Shown piece after piece: positions 1-8,555 of a stretch of DNA of 37,275 nucleotides; the stretch's first letter is position 1; each line of letters opens with the position of its first letter. Origin of the DNA: an uncultured Acetatifactor sp. (GTDB lineage Bacteria; Bacillota; Clostridia; Lachnospirales; Lachnospiraceae); contig CANPYT010000016.1 in assembly GCA_947588705.1 (NCBI GenBank), positions 1 to 37,275 of the forward strand, read 5' to 3'. The position numbers and the translations under genes are program-made. The notes below the pieces were generated by a model. That model saw only the letters and a list, made by a program, of their open reading frames with translations, searched no databases and was not told the origin of the DNA.

Positions 1-2
1 TT

Positions 3-71
3 TCGGTGGAAAGCAAAGTGGGAAAGGGCAGCACGTTTATTGTGAAGATCAGGAGGACGACAGATGGATAG
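3..71 (+). CDS. Sensor histidine kinase, C-terminal end only (partial)
   Basis: The window opens inside this gene. The frame starting at base 3 reads SVESKVGKGSTFIVKI and ends at a TAG at 69-71. The ESxxGKGSTF pattern is the G2-box end of the ATP-binding (HATPase_c) domain of two-component sensor kinases, which binds ATP and feeds phosphate to a conserved histidine. Only about 22 residues are visible, so sensor domain, partner regulator and signal are unknown. Its last 8 bases overlap the start of the next gene, which implies one transcript and translational coupling. Confidence 0.75.
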   Translation, partial: SVESKVGKGSTFIVKIRRTTDG

Positions 72-957
72 GCTGAAAGCTGTACTGAAAGCGGTATTCT
101 GTCCGCCGCCGATTGTGACGGTCCTGTTTGCGCTTTGGGGATATGGCTTTGTGATATTTGTATTTGCGTGTGATGTGCAGAATCCCTTTTTGCAGTACGC
201 CTCTTATTTGGCGTCCGCCTATGCGCTGGTCATTACGCTTACCGGACTGCCTGATCTGTCCCGCCGCCTGAAAAAAGCAAAAAGCGAGTTTGACGAAAGT
301 ACACTGATGCGGAAATTCCGTTCCACCGCAGTTGGGGAGAAATACCTGACGGATATTCACTTCCGCAACCGAATCTCACTTTCGGCAGGACTGATGATCA
401 ATTTCGCCTATGTTGTCATGAAGCTGTCCGCAGGCATTTATTACAGTTCCCCATGGTTTATCGCACTTGCGGTTTACTATATCCTGCTGGCTGTCATGCG
501 GCTGTTCCTGATCCGGTATAAGCCAGGGAATGACAGGGATGCGGCGTTTCGCCGTTACCGTCTGTGCGCAATTTTTTTACTGATTATGAATCAGGCGCTT
601 GCAGGCATAGTCATTTTTATCGTTCATCAGAACAAAGGTTTTCAGTATCCGGGCATTCTGATCTATGCGATGGCGCTTTACGCCTTTTATGCGGTGATCA
701 CCGCTGCGGTCAATGTTGTCCGGACGCGCCGTCATAACAGTCCTATCCTGTCCGCCGCAAAAGCTGTTAATCTGGTTGCCGCGCTGGTTTCCATTCTGTC
801 GCTGACGACTGCGATGTTGACACAGTTTGGCGATGACGACGATCCGGCATTCCGCAGGACCATGACAAGTGTTGTGGGAGGCGGAGTCTGCACGATTGTC
901 ATAGGTATGGCGGTCTTTATGATTTATAGGGCGAATAAAGAATTGAAAAAGGAGTGA
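64..957 (+). CDS. Polytopic membrane protein of unknown function
   Basis: The 297-residue protein has about eight hydrophobic segments, near residues 17-36, 42-61, 106-124, 131-150, 167-187, 196-217, 232-253 and 268-288. A charged cytoplasm-like loop lies between the second and third (about 62-105). I recognise no catalytic motif or transporter signature. The ATG at 64 overlaps the end of the sensor-kinase gene, with AGGAGG at 51-56 placed for this start. It is followed after 6 bases by another membrane protein gene, so the three form one operon. The context suggests an accessory or output component of the two-component system, but this is inference. Confidence 0.75.
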   Translation: MDRLKAVLKAVFCPPPIVTVLFALWGYGFVIFVFACDVQNPFLQYASYLASAYALVITLTGLPDLSRRLKKAKSEFDESTLMRKFRSTAVGEKYLTDIHFRNRISLSAGLMINFAYVVMKLSAGIYYSSPWFIALAVYYILLAVMRLFLIRYKPGNDRDAAFRRYRLCAIFLLIMNQALAGIVIFIVHQNKGFQYPGILIYAMALYAFYAVITAAVNVVRTRRHNSPILSAAKAVNLVAALVSILSLTTAMLTQFGDDDDPAFRRTMTSVVGGGVCTIVIGMAVFMIYRANKELKKE

Positions 958-963
958 TCCATC

Positions 964-1347
964 GTGGAAGAAAAAACCGAAACTTTTTCCTACACCTATT
1001 CCGCAAAGGAACAGGAAGAAATCAAAAAAATACGGGACAAATATGCAACGCCAACGAAAGAGGAAATTTCTATGGAGCAGCTTCGCCGATTGGATGCCAG
1101 CGCGACGAGAGCCGCAACGGTGGTATCGTTGATCGTCGGAATTGTCAGCGCCCTGTTGTTTGGCGTAGGGATGTGCTGCACGATGATTCCGGAATGGGAA
1201 ACCTATTTCATTTTCGGCATTATCATCGGTGTCATCGGCATCATCGGCGTGGCTGCCGCTTACCCGATTTATACTCACATGGTAAAACGCAAGAGGGTGA
1301 AACTCGCGCCGGAAATTATGCGGTTGTCAGAAGAATTGTTGAAATAA
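964..1347 (+). CDS. Small two-TM membrane protein, function unknown
   Basis: The 127-residue product has a charged N-terminal half (about 1-45, rich in Glu and Lys) and two hydrophobic helices at about 51-74 and 81-103, then a basic tail. The GTG start at 964 is supported by AAAAAGGAG at 945-953 with a 10-base spacer; the next in-frame ATG would remove the conserved-looking helical N-terminus. The stop of the preceding gene is 6 bases upstream, so it is part of the same operon. I see no enzyme motif and assign no function. A weak AT-only stem (1346-1352 with 1364-1370) followed by T may act as an inefficient terminator. Confidence 0.7.
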   Translation: MEEKTETFSYTYSAKEQEEIKKIRDKYATPTKEEISMEQLRRLDASATRAATVVSLIVGIVSALLFGVGMCCTMIPEWETYFIFGIIIGVIGIIGVAAAYPIYTHMVKRKRVKLAPEIMRLSEELLK

Positions 1348-1452
1348 AAAAGATATGATTCTGCTTTTTTTGTATTGTATCGCTTCTGGCACATTTTTTA
1401 AATGTGCGGCGAAAATCTGCGGTATCATCACTGTTCCCAGCAGCCGTTTTCT

Positions 1453-2070
1453 ATGGAAGAGAAGAAATTGTCCTTTACAAAAACAGTACAGAATGACTGG
1501 TACGCGTTAAAGCTTGGATTTTCCATCAGTAAAAGCCTGGTCATTCACTCCTTTTTTATGAGAGCGGCAGGCTATTTTGAGTGGGTGTTTTTTGACGCGA
1601 TCTTTCTGAGAGAAATTGTGGGAGCGCTGGATGAAAACAGGAGCTTTCATGAGATCTTTGTTTTTATTGCGGTCTGCCGTTTGATTTTCTGCCTGATTAA
1701 CCTGTATGCCAACTATGCGGAAAATGTGGTACTTCCGCTGCAGACCGCCAGGCTGTACGGCGGCATTTACCGAAAGCTGTATACGAAGGCCCGCAATGTG
1801 GAGCTCAGGTGTTATGAGGACGCGGACTTTTACAATCGCTACACGATGACGATGGATGGCGCGGAGGCGAAGGTCAGTTCCATCATTACAAGCTTTTGGG
1901 GAATTCTGGTGGGAACAGTGGCAACGGTGGCCGTGTTTGGATTTATGTATGAGATCGACCGCTATGCAGTGCTCTTTATCGTTTGTCCGCTGGCCGGAAA
2001 TTTTCTGTTTGGGAACTGGAGGAATAAATTTCAATTCAAAACCTCCTCAAAAAGCGTTATCGCTTTTTGA
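1453..2070 (+). pseudogene. ABC exporter (fused TMD-NBD type), truncated after the membrane domain
   Basis: The frame encodes the N-terminal transmembrane region of an ABC exporter half-transporter: helices around FFMRAAGYFEWVFFDAIFL and VFIAVCRLIFCLINLYANY, then the long cytoplasmic helix with RKLYTKARNVELRCYEDADFYNRY, typical of lantibiotic/multidrug exporters. Normal members have about 580-600 residues with a C-terminal ATPase. Here the frame runs out about 205 residues in, with no Walker A, signature or Walker B. Sense is lost near base 2025-2040, immediately before a long perfect hairpin and the hicAB genes, which suggests a deletion or insertion junction. ATG 1453 is preferred; an in-frame ATG at 1402 lies in a hairpin (1389-1396 with 1400-1407) and lacks a binding site. 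No good SD precedes 1453 either. Confidence 0.65.
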
Positions 2071-2075
2071 GGAGG
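2042..2075 (-). terminator. Perfect 15-bp hairpin, terminator of hicAB
   Basis: CCTCCTCAAAAAGCG (2042-2056), loop TTAT, and its exact complement (2061-2075). Read on the minus strand the stem is followed by TTTTGAATTG, so it can serve as an intrinsic terminator for leftward hicAB transcripts. On the plus strand it has no T run. It contains the accidental stop codon of the truncated exporter gene and marks the junction between the two regions. Confidence 0.65.
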
Positions 2076-2192
2076 CTGGCTTATGCAACGATCTGCTTAT
2101 TTTCCCGTTTCCTGTTCACTCTATATTTTATCAAATACTGAGCTGCGAAGTCCTGTATGAAAAAGAATACAGATCACGTCATGATATTCTGT

Positions 2193-2531
2193 TTAAGATA
2201 TTCCAATCATATTTCCAATCGCTTCCTCAACTGCCGCGTTTAATGTTTTACCATGCTCCATTGCATACACAGCAACATTCCGATGCAGTTCAGGACTGAT
2301 CCGCACATTAAAAGTACCTTTATATGGTTGTTCAGGCTCCACCTTTCGCTTTTTGCAATCATCCAGATATTCATCAATTACGTTTTGAAAATCTTGTTCT
2401 AATTCCTTAACAGAATCACCCTCATAAGATAACAAAGATTTTATCCCAATAACTTTTCCAAAAAGGCAGTCATCTTCCTTGGAATATTCCACTGTCCCAT
2501 TATAATTTTTATATGATAAAAGATCACTCAT
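2193..2531 (-). CDS. hicB: HicB-family antitoxin
   Basis: The 112-residue protein has the two-part layout of HicB antitoxins. The N-terminal HicB-like fold (about 1-70) contains NGTVEYSKEDDCLFGKVIGI and the acidic helix VKELEQDFQNVIDEYLDDC. A C-terminal ribbon-helix-helix DNA-binding segment (about 75-108) has the pattern FNVRISPELHRNVAVYA then GKTLNAAVEEAI. It would bind and neutralise HicA and repress the operon promoter. Its ATG overlaps the hicA TGA (ATGA at 2528-2531), so translation is coupled. The pair is noticeably more AT-rich than its neighbours, consistent with acquisition. Confidence 0.9.
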   Translation of the reverse strand: MSDLLSYKNYNGTVEYSKEDDCLFGKVIGIKSLLSYEGDSVKELEQDFQNVIDEYLDDCKKRKVEPEQPYKGTFNVRISPELHRNVAVYAMEHGKTLNAAVEEAIGNMIGIS

Positions 2532-2779
2532 AACAAACCATCCTTTCTTAATTTTTCTATTACTTGGTCTAATATATAGCTTTTTAATACTCCGCTTGGA
2601 TGTGGTTTATGGAAGTTTATCACATCATTACTTCCTTCCCTGATAAATTTAACTCCCGATCCTGTTCCACCTTGTTTTAGCTCATAGCCAAAATATGATA
2701 GCAAAGATTTCATTTCATCAAAAGTAAAATTTTTGGGTTTCTTTAGCAGTCTTTCCAATATTTTATCTTTCTTGCTCAT
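2528..2779 (-). CDS. hicA: HicA-family mRNA interferase toxin (variant)
   Basis: An 83-residue HicA-type toxin, with the dsRBD-like fold expected to cleave mRNA when HicB is absent. A basic N-terminal helix, FTFDEMKSLLSYFGYE, the turn QGGTGSGVKF and INFHKPHPSGVLK match the family. The GSH motif that supplies the catalytic histidine in classical HicA reads GSG here, so catalysis may rely on the histidines of HKPHP. From memory a clade of clostridial HicA proteins shares this change, so it need not mean inactivity. The ATG at 2779 is chosen because AAGGGTAAGG precedes it and the promoter -10 box overlaps the region of the longer frame. Confidence 0.85.
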   Translation of the reverse strand: MSKKDKILERLLKKPKNFTFDEMKSLLSYFGYELKQGGTGSGVKFIREGSNDVINFHKPHPSGVLKSYILDQVIEKLRKDGLL

Positions 2780-2798
2780 AGCCTTACCCTTCTCATAT

Positions 2799-2827
2799 AG
2801 TATAGCACACAAAAGCGCAGTGTGCAA
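2799..2827 (-). promoter_or_regulatory. hicAB promoter
   Basis: On the minus strand a -35 box TTGCAC (2822-2827), an exact 17-base spacer, and a -10 box TATACT (2799-2804). The predicted start lies near 2792, about 13 bases before the hicA ATG, giving a short leader that contains the ribosome binding site. Confidence 0.75.
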
Positions 2828-2847
2828 CTAAGAATAGTTGCACACTG
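2818..2847. promoter_or_regulatory. Inverted-repeat operator overlapping the hicAB -35 box
   Basis: CAGTGTGCAACT (2818-2829), 6-base loop, and exact complement AGTTGCACACTG (2836-2847). The left arm covers the -35 hexamer of the hicAB promoter. HicB or the HicAB complex binding here would block RNA polymerase, matching the known autoregulation of such modules. That this site binds HicB is inference from position and symmetry. Confidence 0.6.
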
Positions 2848-2946
2848 TTTATTTTTGAGAGAAACCTTTCAGCCCCGTCTCTCATTGTATGATTTCTGAA
2901 TCATAGCAAGCCCGGCTCTCCAGAAATATTGATAAATCCCTGATCT

Positions 2947-3115
2947 TCAACATTTTTTCCATGCCGGGCATATCCTGCCGTCAATTTTCACAATACCTTT
3001 TTCACTCATCTCTTTCAGCAGCTGCGTTGTCTTTGATTTGCCAAATAGATCCCCTATGAAGTAATCGAAAAAGCCGACACCGGAGGGCCGGAGGCGGCAG
3101 ACGCCATATTGCCCA
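2947..3115 (-). pseudogene. Gene fragment with winged-helix-like C-terminus
   Basis: Directly downstream of jetD, an open minus-strand frame encodes a tail containing FFDYFIGDLFGKSKTTQ then LLKEMSEKGIVKIDG, and stops at 2947. The run looks like the recognition helix and wing of a helix-turn-helix domain, such as those ending AlbA/Fic-like regulators. There is no start codon or binding site upstream other than inside jetD, and the part next to jetD (RLRPSGVG) does not look coding. It is best read as the 3' remnant of a gene replaced by the Wadjet cassette. Parent gene not identified. Confidence 0.35.
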
Positions 3116-3125
3116 TCTGCCCCTG

Positions 3126-4445
3126 TCAGCAGATCCCATCCTCCAAAATGTCGCCCAACAGCTGCGTCAGCAGATTTTCCTGGTATCCCGCCCGCTTCTT
3201 TTGCCGCACAATTTCCGCGGTCCGGCACAGTTCTGCGTTTTTCAGGCGGTCCAGCTTTGCCATCTGCCTGTGGCTCAGCTGTTCTGCCGAAATCGATCGA
3301 TCATAGTCTTCCCTGCCCATTCTCCACATGTGAATCCTGTTCCCATACCGCTGCCACAGCCGATCCGCAATATCCATCCCCGCAGGATCCAAGTCTCCGC
3401 TATAGTAGATATCTACGCCGCTTTTTACCAGATGATCCAACAGCTGCAGCGCCGCCACCCGCAGCTGGCCGGAAGTACACAAGATGCCTGTTCCCCGCTT
3501 TCCCGCGTTTTCCACTAAATACAAAAACACCATCTCATTTTCCACAACATATACCTTATTGTGGCTTGCCGCCGCGCCTGTAATAGATCTTAAATTTTCA
3601 GCGGTCAGCACGTAGGGCTCCTTTCGATGATAGAAGGTTTCATACGCTGGGTGGGGCCCGTCTGCCGTCTCCAGCCGCACGCCAAAAGCATGGACCAGGC
3701 TGGCGATATTGTCTGACACGATTCCAGACGCCTGCATACATTCCCGCCATTCATATGCGCTCTGCGGCGCTTCAAAATGCTTCCAGAAACAGACCGCATG
3801 TGTCAAAAGCTGTCCGGCCGTCATCCCCCTGTCGAAGTAGTGTGGATTTCCCGTAATCCTCGCCGCAAATACCGCCAGCAGGCTCTCTTCCCCATCCATT
3901 TTTTCCAGACAGGATAATGCCATGCCTACCTTTTGCGCAAGGATCCCTGCCTCGCCGGGATCCCTGGCAAATTCCTTCATTAATATTTGATAGCCATATT
4001 TTTTGCTGCGCTGCATTTCCCCGATCCATTGGAACACCACGGATGTGTTTTCCGCATGATCTCTAAAATGATCCGTAAGTCCACGGAAAAATTCATCTTT
4101 TCCCAGCTGGACAAGGGCTTTCTGTTCCTGCTTCGTATACAGGGAGCCCGCAAAATACTCCTCCAAAACCGTTTTCATATCGACCGGCGCAAAACGGGTT
4201 TTCTGCAGGCCCTGCTCAAATTCCCGGAAAGTAATTTTTATGGCGTCGTCCGCAAATACCTTTCCCACTATTCCGCCTATGGCGCGTTTCTCCTCTTCCG
4301 TGGCCTTCTGCAGCACAATGCCGCCTGCTATCCTTCCATAGCTTTCCCATTTCTTCCGAAACGCCTTCATGCATCTGCCATAAGCCGGATTTTTCTTTAA
4401 ATAATCGGCACATTCCCTGTTATTGTACATCCAGTACCCTTTCAT
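3126..4445 (-). CDS. jetD: Wadjet nuclease subunit JetD (TIGR02679 / DUF2399 family)
   Basis: The 439-residue protein is the Toprim-containing partner of the Wadjet SMC complex, known in studied systems to cut circular plasmid DNA after loop extrusion stalls. The N-terminal half (about 1-280) is helical and DNA-binding-like. The C-terminal Toprim-like domain (about 295-400) has the acidic residues E302/E304 in VVENEMVF and D351/D353 in SGDLDPAGMDIA, expected to hold Mg2+. Length is normal for the family and the end (LLTQLLGDIL) looks complete. It overlaps the end of jetC by 26 bases. An alternative ATG at 4430, preceded by AAAGGG, would shorten it by five residues and the overlap to 11 bases; I cannot decide between them. 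Confidence 0.88.
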   Translation of the reverse strand: MKGYWMYNNRECADYLKKNPAYGRCMKAFRKKWESYGRIAGGIVLQKATEEEKRAIGGIVGKVFADDAIKITFREFEQGLQKTRFAPVDMKTVLEEYFAGSLYTKQEQKALVQLGKDEFFRGLTDHFRDHAENTSVVFQWIGEMQRSKKYGYQILMKEFARDPGEAGILAQKVGMALSCLEKMDGEESLLAVFAARITGNPHYFDRGMTAGQLLTHAVCFWKHFEAPQSAYEWRECMQASGIVSDNIASLVHAFGVRLETADGPHPAYETFYHRKEPYVLTAENLRSITGAAASHNKVYVVENEMVFLYLVENAGKRGTGILCTSGQLRVAALQLLDHLVKSGVDIYYSGDLDPAGMDIADRLWQRYGNRIHMWRMGREDYDRSISAEQLSHRQMAKLDRLKNAELCRTAEIVRQKKRAGYQENLLTQLLGDILEDGIC

Positions 4446-7400
4446 GCCCGTTCCACAGATAGCGGATCACTGTCACGATCTGAGAATTCATGGGCCTGTG
4501 AAGCTCCGCGATCCTGATCCCTGTTACCGTCTCATAACAGCCCCATAGGGATTGTGAATTCATGATATAATCAAAATCCATCTTATGCACCAGCTCGAAC
4601 ATACTGCTGATATTTTTGTCGTCTACCCCGGCAAAAGCCTCGTCCAGAGCAAGTATCCGCGGATGCCCTTCCTGATCCGCCTTTTTATACTGGGCGTTTA
4701 CCGCGGCAAAGAGCGGGACATACATCGCCATCGCTTTTTCTCCGCCGCTGAACCGGTTAAAGGCGGCGTTGGTAAGCGGTTTTTTCTCTTCCTCTCCCCG
4801 TCTGTAAAACATCCGGAATTCAAACCATTTCCGGTAATCCAGGGCATCGCGGACCAATTCCATATAGTTGATCAGACCTCCGTCTTCCTCCAGCCTCATC
4901 TTCTCCATCCGGATCTTGCTGCGAAAATGTCCCGCCACCTTTTCAATATCCTCCATCGTCAGCAGTTCCCGATCTCTCAGCAGGATCTTTTCCAGTTCCG
5001 CCGTATCCAGTTCCATGTCGTTTTCCGCGCTCCGCGGCTTCCATTCCAGCGAAAACCTCAGCCCCATGGAAGTATCCAGCTGCTTCATAAGGTTGGACAT
5101 ATCCTTTACCCAGGTGCGGCTTTCCGCAATTCGGTCCGTAAGCTGCTGGCTGATCGTCTGAGACAGAATATCCTCGAACAGCTCCCTGTCTTTCTGCTGG
5201 ATCAGAAGCTCTGTCTCATCGATCGCCTCCTTTAAGATCCGGTAAAATTCTTCTAAAAATACTTTTTTCCCATTCCATGCGGACACCACGCGGACCCTCT
5301 TTCGAAGAGGCTGAAACTCTCCGCCCACGCCGGCCCACTCGCCAACCGACTCGAAACAATCTTCTATGGAGGTCCCGTAATTTGCCAGGCTGCCATTATG
5401 CTTCTGATAAACCTGGACCAGCGACTGCAGCATCTCCCCGTACTCCCGGCTCTTATCCCCGTCGCGCAGCAATTTCACCGCTTCCCCCGCGCATTCCTCC
5501 AGAGTATGGTTTCCCCTTTCCAGCACCAGTTTTAAAGAGAGCTCTTCCTCAAAAAACCTGCGCAGGATCGTCTCCTCCGCGATCAGTTCCTGCAGCCGCG
5601 CTTTTTCCTGAGGTTCGGATTCCAGAAGGCTGCTTCGCTTTTGATCCTTGCGGATGCGATCCTCATAAAGTTCCTTCTCCTGTTTCCCGATATTTTCCAG
5701 TTCATTCCGCAGTTGTTCCAGACGCCGGGCTTTCTCAGCGACCTCCGGCCTGTTTAGGTATTCTTCATACTGCCTGATCTGTATTTCACATTCTTTTATT
5801 TTGGTATTGCAGGAACGCATATCCGCAAATGCGTCATCCATGATCTGTTCATCCTGCTCCAAGTATTCCCGTCCCGTAAGGAGGCTTCCTCTCTCTGTTT
5901 CCAGTTTCAAAAGAAGTTCGCCGCATTCCCGCCATGTATACTGATAATCTTCTATGGTATTCAGGACTTCCTCATACTCTTTTTCCGTCCTGCCGTAGGG
6001 AAGCGGTTTACATTTCCGAAGCATCCCCTGGTACTGTATCTGTTTCTTTTCCGCGCACTCCTTTTCCCGCTGTTCCTGCTTCGCATATTCCGCAATAACG
6101 CGTTCCAGTTCCGCGCCGCGCTCTTTTTCGTATCCCAATGCCTGGTCTATTTCATAAAAATCCGGGATTTCTTTATACTCAGATTCCAGTTTTTCCAGCC
6201 TCTCCCCGGCGTATGCCATTTCCTCCCGCAGCTGTAGAAGTTCCTGTTCCCTCTCCTCTATTTCCTTTTGCAGACATTCCATTCTCTGCTCTTTTTTCTT
6301 CTGTCTCGTCAGATACCCCAGGAACTCTGCTTCCGCCTTTCCTGCCCTTCCGGCCAGGATCCCCTGCATAAACCGGCCGTCCTCTCCAAGGTAAATGCCT
6401 GTGCCGGCCCCCGCGTCCTCATAAATATTGCTCAGTATCCTTCCGACGCTTTCCGCAAGTTCCGTCGATATCTCTTTACTCACTGCCAATTTGGAAAACA
6501 TGGATGAACCTTTTTGCGGCGCATAGATCACGGTGTCCAAAAACTCCGGGCATGATTCCGCAATTTCGTCATAATCTCTTTCTGACACCACCAAAGCGTC
6601 CAACAGCCCCATGCTTTCCAATTGCGCTTCCAGCCTGGCACACTCCGCCTCGGCCAGCCCGTCCGCAAATTCTACCGTCCTGTAAAAGGGAACGGCATCC
6701 ATTCCGGCGGCCTTAAGGCGTTGCCGGGAATGTAAAACGCTCTCGCTCCTGTCAGGCTCGATCTCTTCCCTGTTTTTTATGTCCTCCAGCTCCTGCCTTG
6801 CCGCGCCCAGTTTTTCCTCACACCTGTCTATTTCCCGGGAAATCGCCTGCTTCTTTTCCAGCCCCTCAGCCCTCTGCTTCTCATAATCTCTCCTGAACAG
6901 CTCCTGGATCTGTCCCGCGTCCGCGATGGTTTGGTATTCCCGAACCTTCCCTTCCGCTTCTTTTATGACCTCTTCCTGCGGTTTCCAGGATTCGGCGCTT
7001 TTTGCATGAGCGTATAGCTGCTCGATCCAGTGATCCTGGCTTTGAAGCACACGCTGTCTTGCCTCCGCCTGCGTCCGCTCCTTTTGGGCCTTCTCCCTGC
7101 GGATATATTCCATCTCCTTGGCGATTTCATCATATTTGCGCGAGATCTCTTCAAATTCATGAATCAGCCTTTTGCATTCTTCCACCAACTTTTTGTATTG
7201 CTGCAGGCTCCCTGAAATGGCTTCCGTTCCAGCCGTTTGTTCCATTCCGATCAGGCGCAGGGTTTCCTCATGGCCCTCCCACCTCAGTGTCTCCTGATAT
7301 TCCTCCAAGTTCTGCTTTTGGCGTTTAAGCCTCTCCTGATGCTCTTCCAACATGCTCTGGATCTTTTTCAAGTCCTGCTCTTTTCGATAGATTTTCTCTT

Positions 7401-8484
7401 TGTACTCATCGATCTTATCTGTCAGTTTACGCCCTCTTTCCTGCATCTGCTCTTTTTCTTTTTTTGCGTTTTCCAGCTTACGGTCCATCTCTTCCAAATC
7501 TGCGTCCAATAAACCGTTTCGCTCCGTTTCCGCTAATCTTTTCCGCTCGGAAAGCTCCTCCAGGCGTATGCCCAGATCCCGCAGCGCGTCGGCAAGCTCC
7601 TTCTCTTCCTGTTGCTTTCTCTCATACTTTTGCCGCGCATTCTCCGTCTCTTCCTGTTTTTTCAGATAGGAATGGCCTTTTTTCGCAAGCAGGAACTGAT
7701 TATACCGGATATACTCGTTGCGAATGATCTTCACGTCCGCAAAAGCCCGGTTCAGCATATCCAGGCTGTCCTGTATCTCGTCCATCTTTTCCATGGCTTC
7801 CACCATGGTACGCAGATCCTCGTCTGACAGTGTCTGCAGGGATTCATTCAGGATCTCATATACCCTGGTCGGCTTAAATTCCTTGGAAAGCTTGGGGGCA
7901 CGCACCTTCACAAGCAGCTTTATGAACTGCTCGTACTGTTCTTCCTTGCGGAAACCAAAAATGTACTGATTCACCAGTTTCTTGTATTCGCTCTGGCTGT
8001 CGGTAAAGAGATTGTTTTCCCCCAACACGCCCTTCAGGTCTTTTTTGTCGTAGGGGATCTTCGTGCTCCCCGTCTCTTTATACAGCCACAGGTCTTGTCC
8101 GATCCTCCGGCCGTCTAATAAGATAAATCCCCAGAAATCCATGGGTTTCCCGCGTTTTGCCCGCTGTCCGATGCCTATCGTGCGGTATTCCTGCGTCTGC
8201 CCTTTCTTAAATTCCAGGAAAAGATAACCGGTCGCTTCGTCTTTTCCCTCTTCCCCCAAAAAATAATATTCCATCCTTCTGTCGCTGGAGCCAAAGGGAT
8301 CCAGGCGGCTTGGCGTGCGGTCTCCGTCTAAAATAAAAGGGATAAAGCTCTGTGTTGTAATCGACTTGCCCGACCCGTTCTGTCCTCTTAAAAGGAGCCT
8401 GCCATCGCAGAACTCAAAAACTTCTTCATCATACAGCCAAAAATTTACGAATCCGATCCGATTCATTTTCCATCGATCACCCAA
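4420..8484 (-). CDS. jetC: Wadjet SMC-like ATPase JetC (TIGR02680 family)
   Basis: The 1354-residue SMC/MukB-like motor subunit uses ATP to extrude DNA loops with JetA and JetB. Walker A is GQNGSGKS at 34-41. Two long coiled-coil arms (about 265-590 and 740-1030) flank a hinge-like globular region containing YRTVEFADG and ESMGLLDALVV. The C-terminal head has signature FSGGEKA (1245-1251) and Walker B ILALDEAF (1277-1284). The start is a TTG: GGAGG at 8494-8498 sits 9 bases before it, whereas the next in-frame ATG (8466) is 27 bases away. The transcript order is jetA, jetB, jetC, jetD. All ATPase motifs are intact. Confidence 0.92.
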   Translation of the reverse strand: MGDRWKMNRIGFVNFWLYDEEVFEFCDGRLLLRGQNGSGKSITTQSFIPFILDGDRTPSRLDPFGSSDRRMEYYFLGEEGKDEATGYLFLEFKKGQTQEYRTIGIGQRAKRGKPMDFWGFILLDGRRIGQDLWLYKETGSTKIPYDKKDLKGVLGENNLFTDSQSEYKKLVNQYIFGFRKEEQYEQFIKLLVKVRAPKLSKEFKPTRVYEILNESLQTLSDEDLRTMVEAMEKMDEIQDSLDMLNRAFADVKIIRNEYIRYNQFLLAKKGHSYLKKQEETENARQKYERKQQEEKELADALRDLGIRLEELSERKRLAETERNGLLDADLEEMDRKLENAKKEKEQMQERGRKLTDKIDEYKEKIYRKEQDLKKIQSMLEEHQERLKRQKQNLEEYQETLRWEGHEETLRLIGMEQTAGTEAISGSLQQYKKLVEECKRLIHEFEEISRKYDEIAKEMEYIRREKAQKERTQAEARQRVLQSQDHWIEQLYAHAKSAESWKPQEEVIKEAEGKVREYQTIADAGQIQELFRRDYEKQRAEGLEKKQAISREIDRCEEKLGAARQELEDIKNREEIEPDRSESVLHSRQRLKAAGMDAVPFYRTVEFADGLAEAECARLEAQLESMGLLDALVVSERDYDEIAESCPEFLDTVIYAPQKGSSMFSKLAVSKEISTELAESVGRILSNIYEDAGAGTGIYLGEDGRFMQGILAGRAGKAEAEFLGYLTRQKKKEQRMECLQKEIEEREQELLQLREEMAYAGERLEKLESEYKEIPDFYEIDQALGYEKERGAELERVIAEYAKQEQREKECAEKKQIQYQGMLRKCKPLPYGRTEKEYEEVLNTIEDYQYTWRECGELLLKLETERGSLLTGREYLEQDEQIMDDAFADMRSCNTKIKECEIQIRQYEEYLNRPEVAEKARRLEQLRNELENIGKQEKELYEDRIRKDQKRSSLLESEPQEKARLQELIAEETILRRFFEEELSLKLVLERGNHTLEECAGEAVKLLRDGDKSREYGEMLQSLVQVYQKHNGSLANYGTSIEDCFESVGEWAGVGGEFQPLRKRVRVVSAWNGKKVFLEEFYRILKEAIDETELLIQQKDRELFEDILSQTISQQLTDRIAESRTWVKDMSNLMKQLDTSMGLRFSLEWKPRSAENDMELDTAELEKILLRDRELLTMEDIEKVAGHFRSKIRMEKMRLEEDGGLINYMELVRDALDYRKWFEFRMFYRRGEEEKKPLTNAAFNRFSGGEKAMAMYVPLFAAVNAQYKKADQEGHPRILALDEAFAGVDDKNISSMFELVHKMDFDYIMNSQSLWGCYETVTGIRIAELHRPMNSQIVTVIRYLWNGHERVLDVQ

Positions 8485-8555
8485 ATTACATTACCTCCGT
8501 ACTCCCGTTTTCCAGGAACTGATAAAAACGATACTGGTCCAGGCGCTCTTCCGCT

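Noticed and set aside
1402..1452. Upstream start (ATG 1402) for the truncated exporter
   Set aside because: The ATG lies in a perfect hairpin (1389-1407) and has no ribosome binding site.
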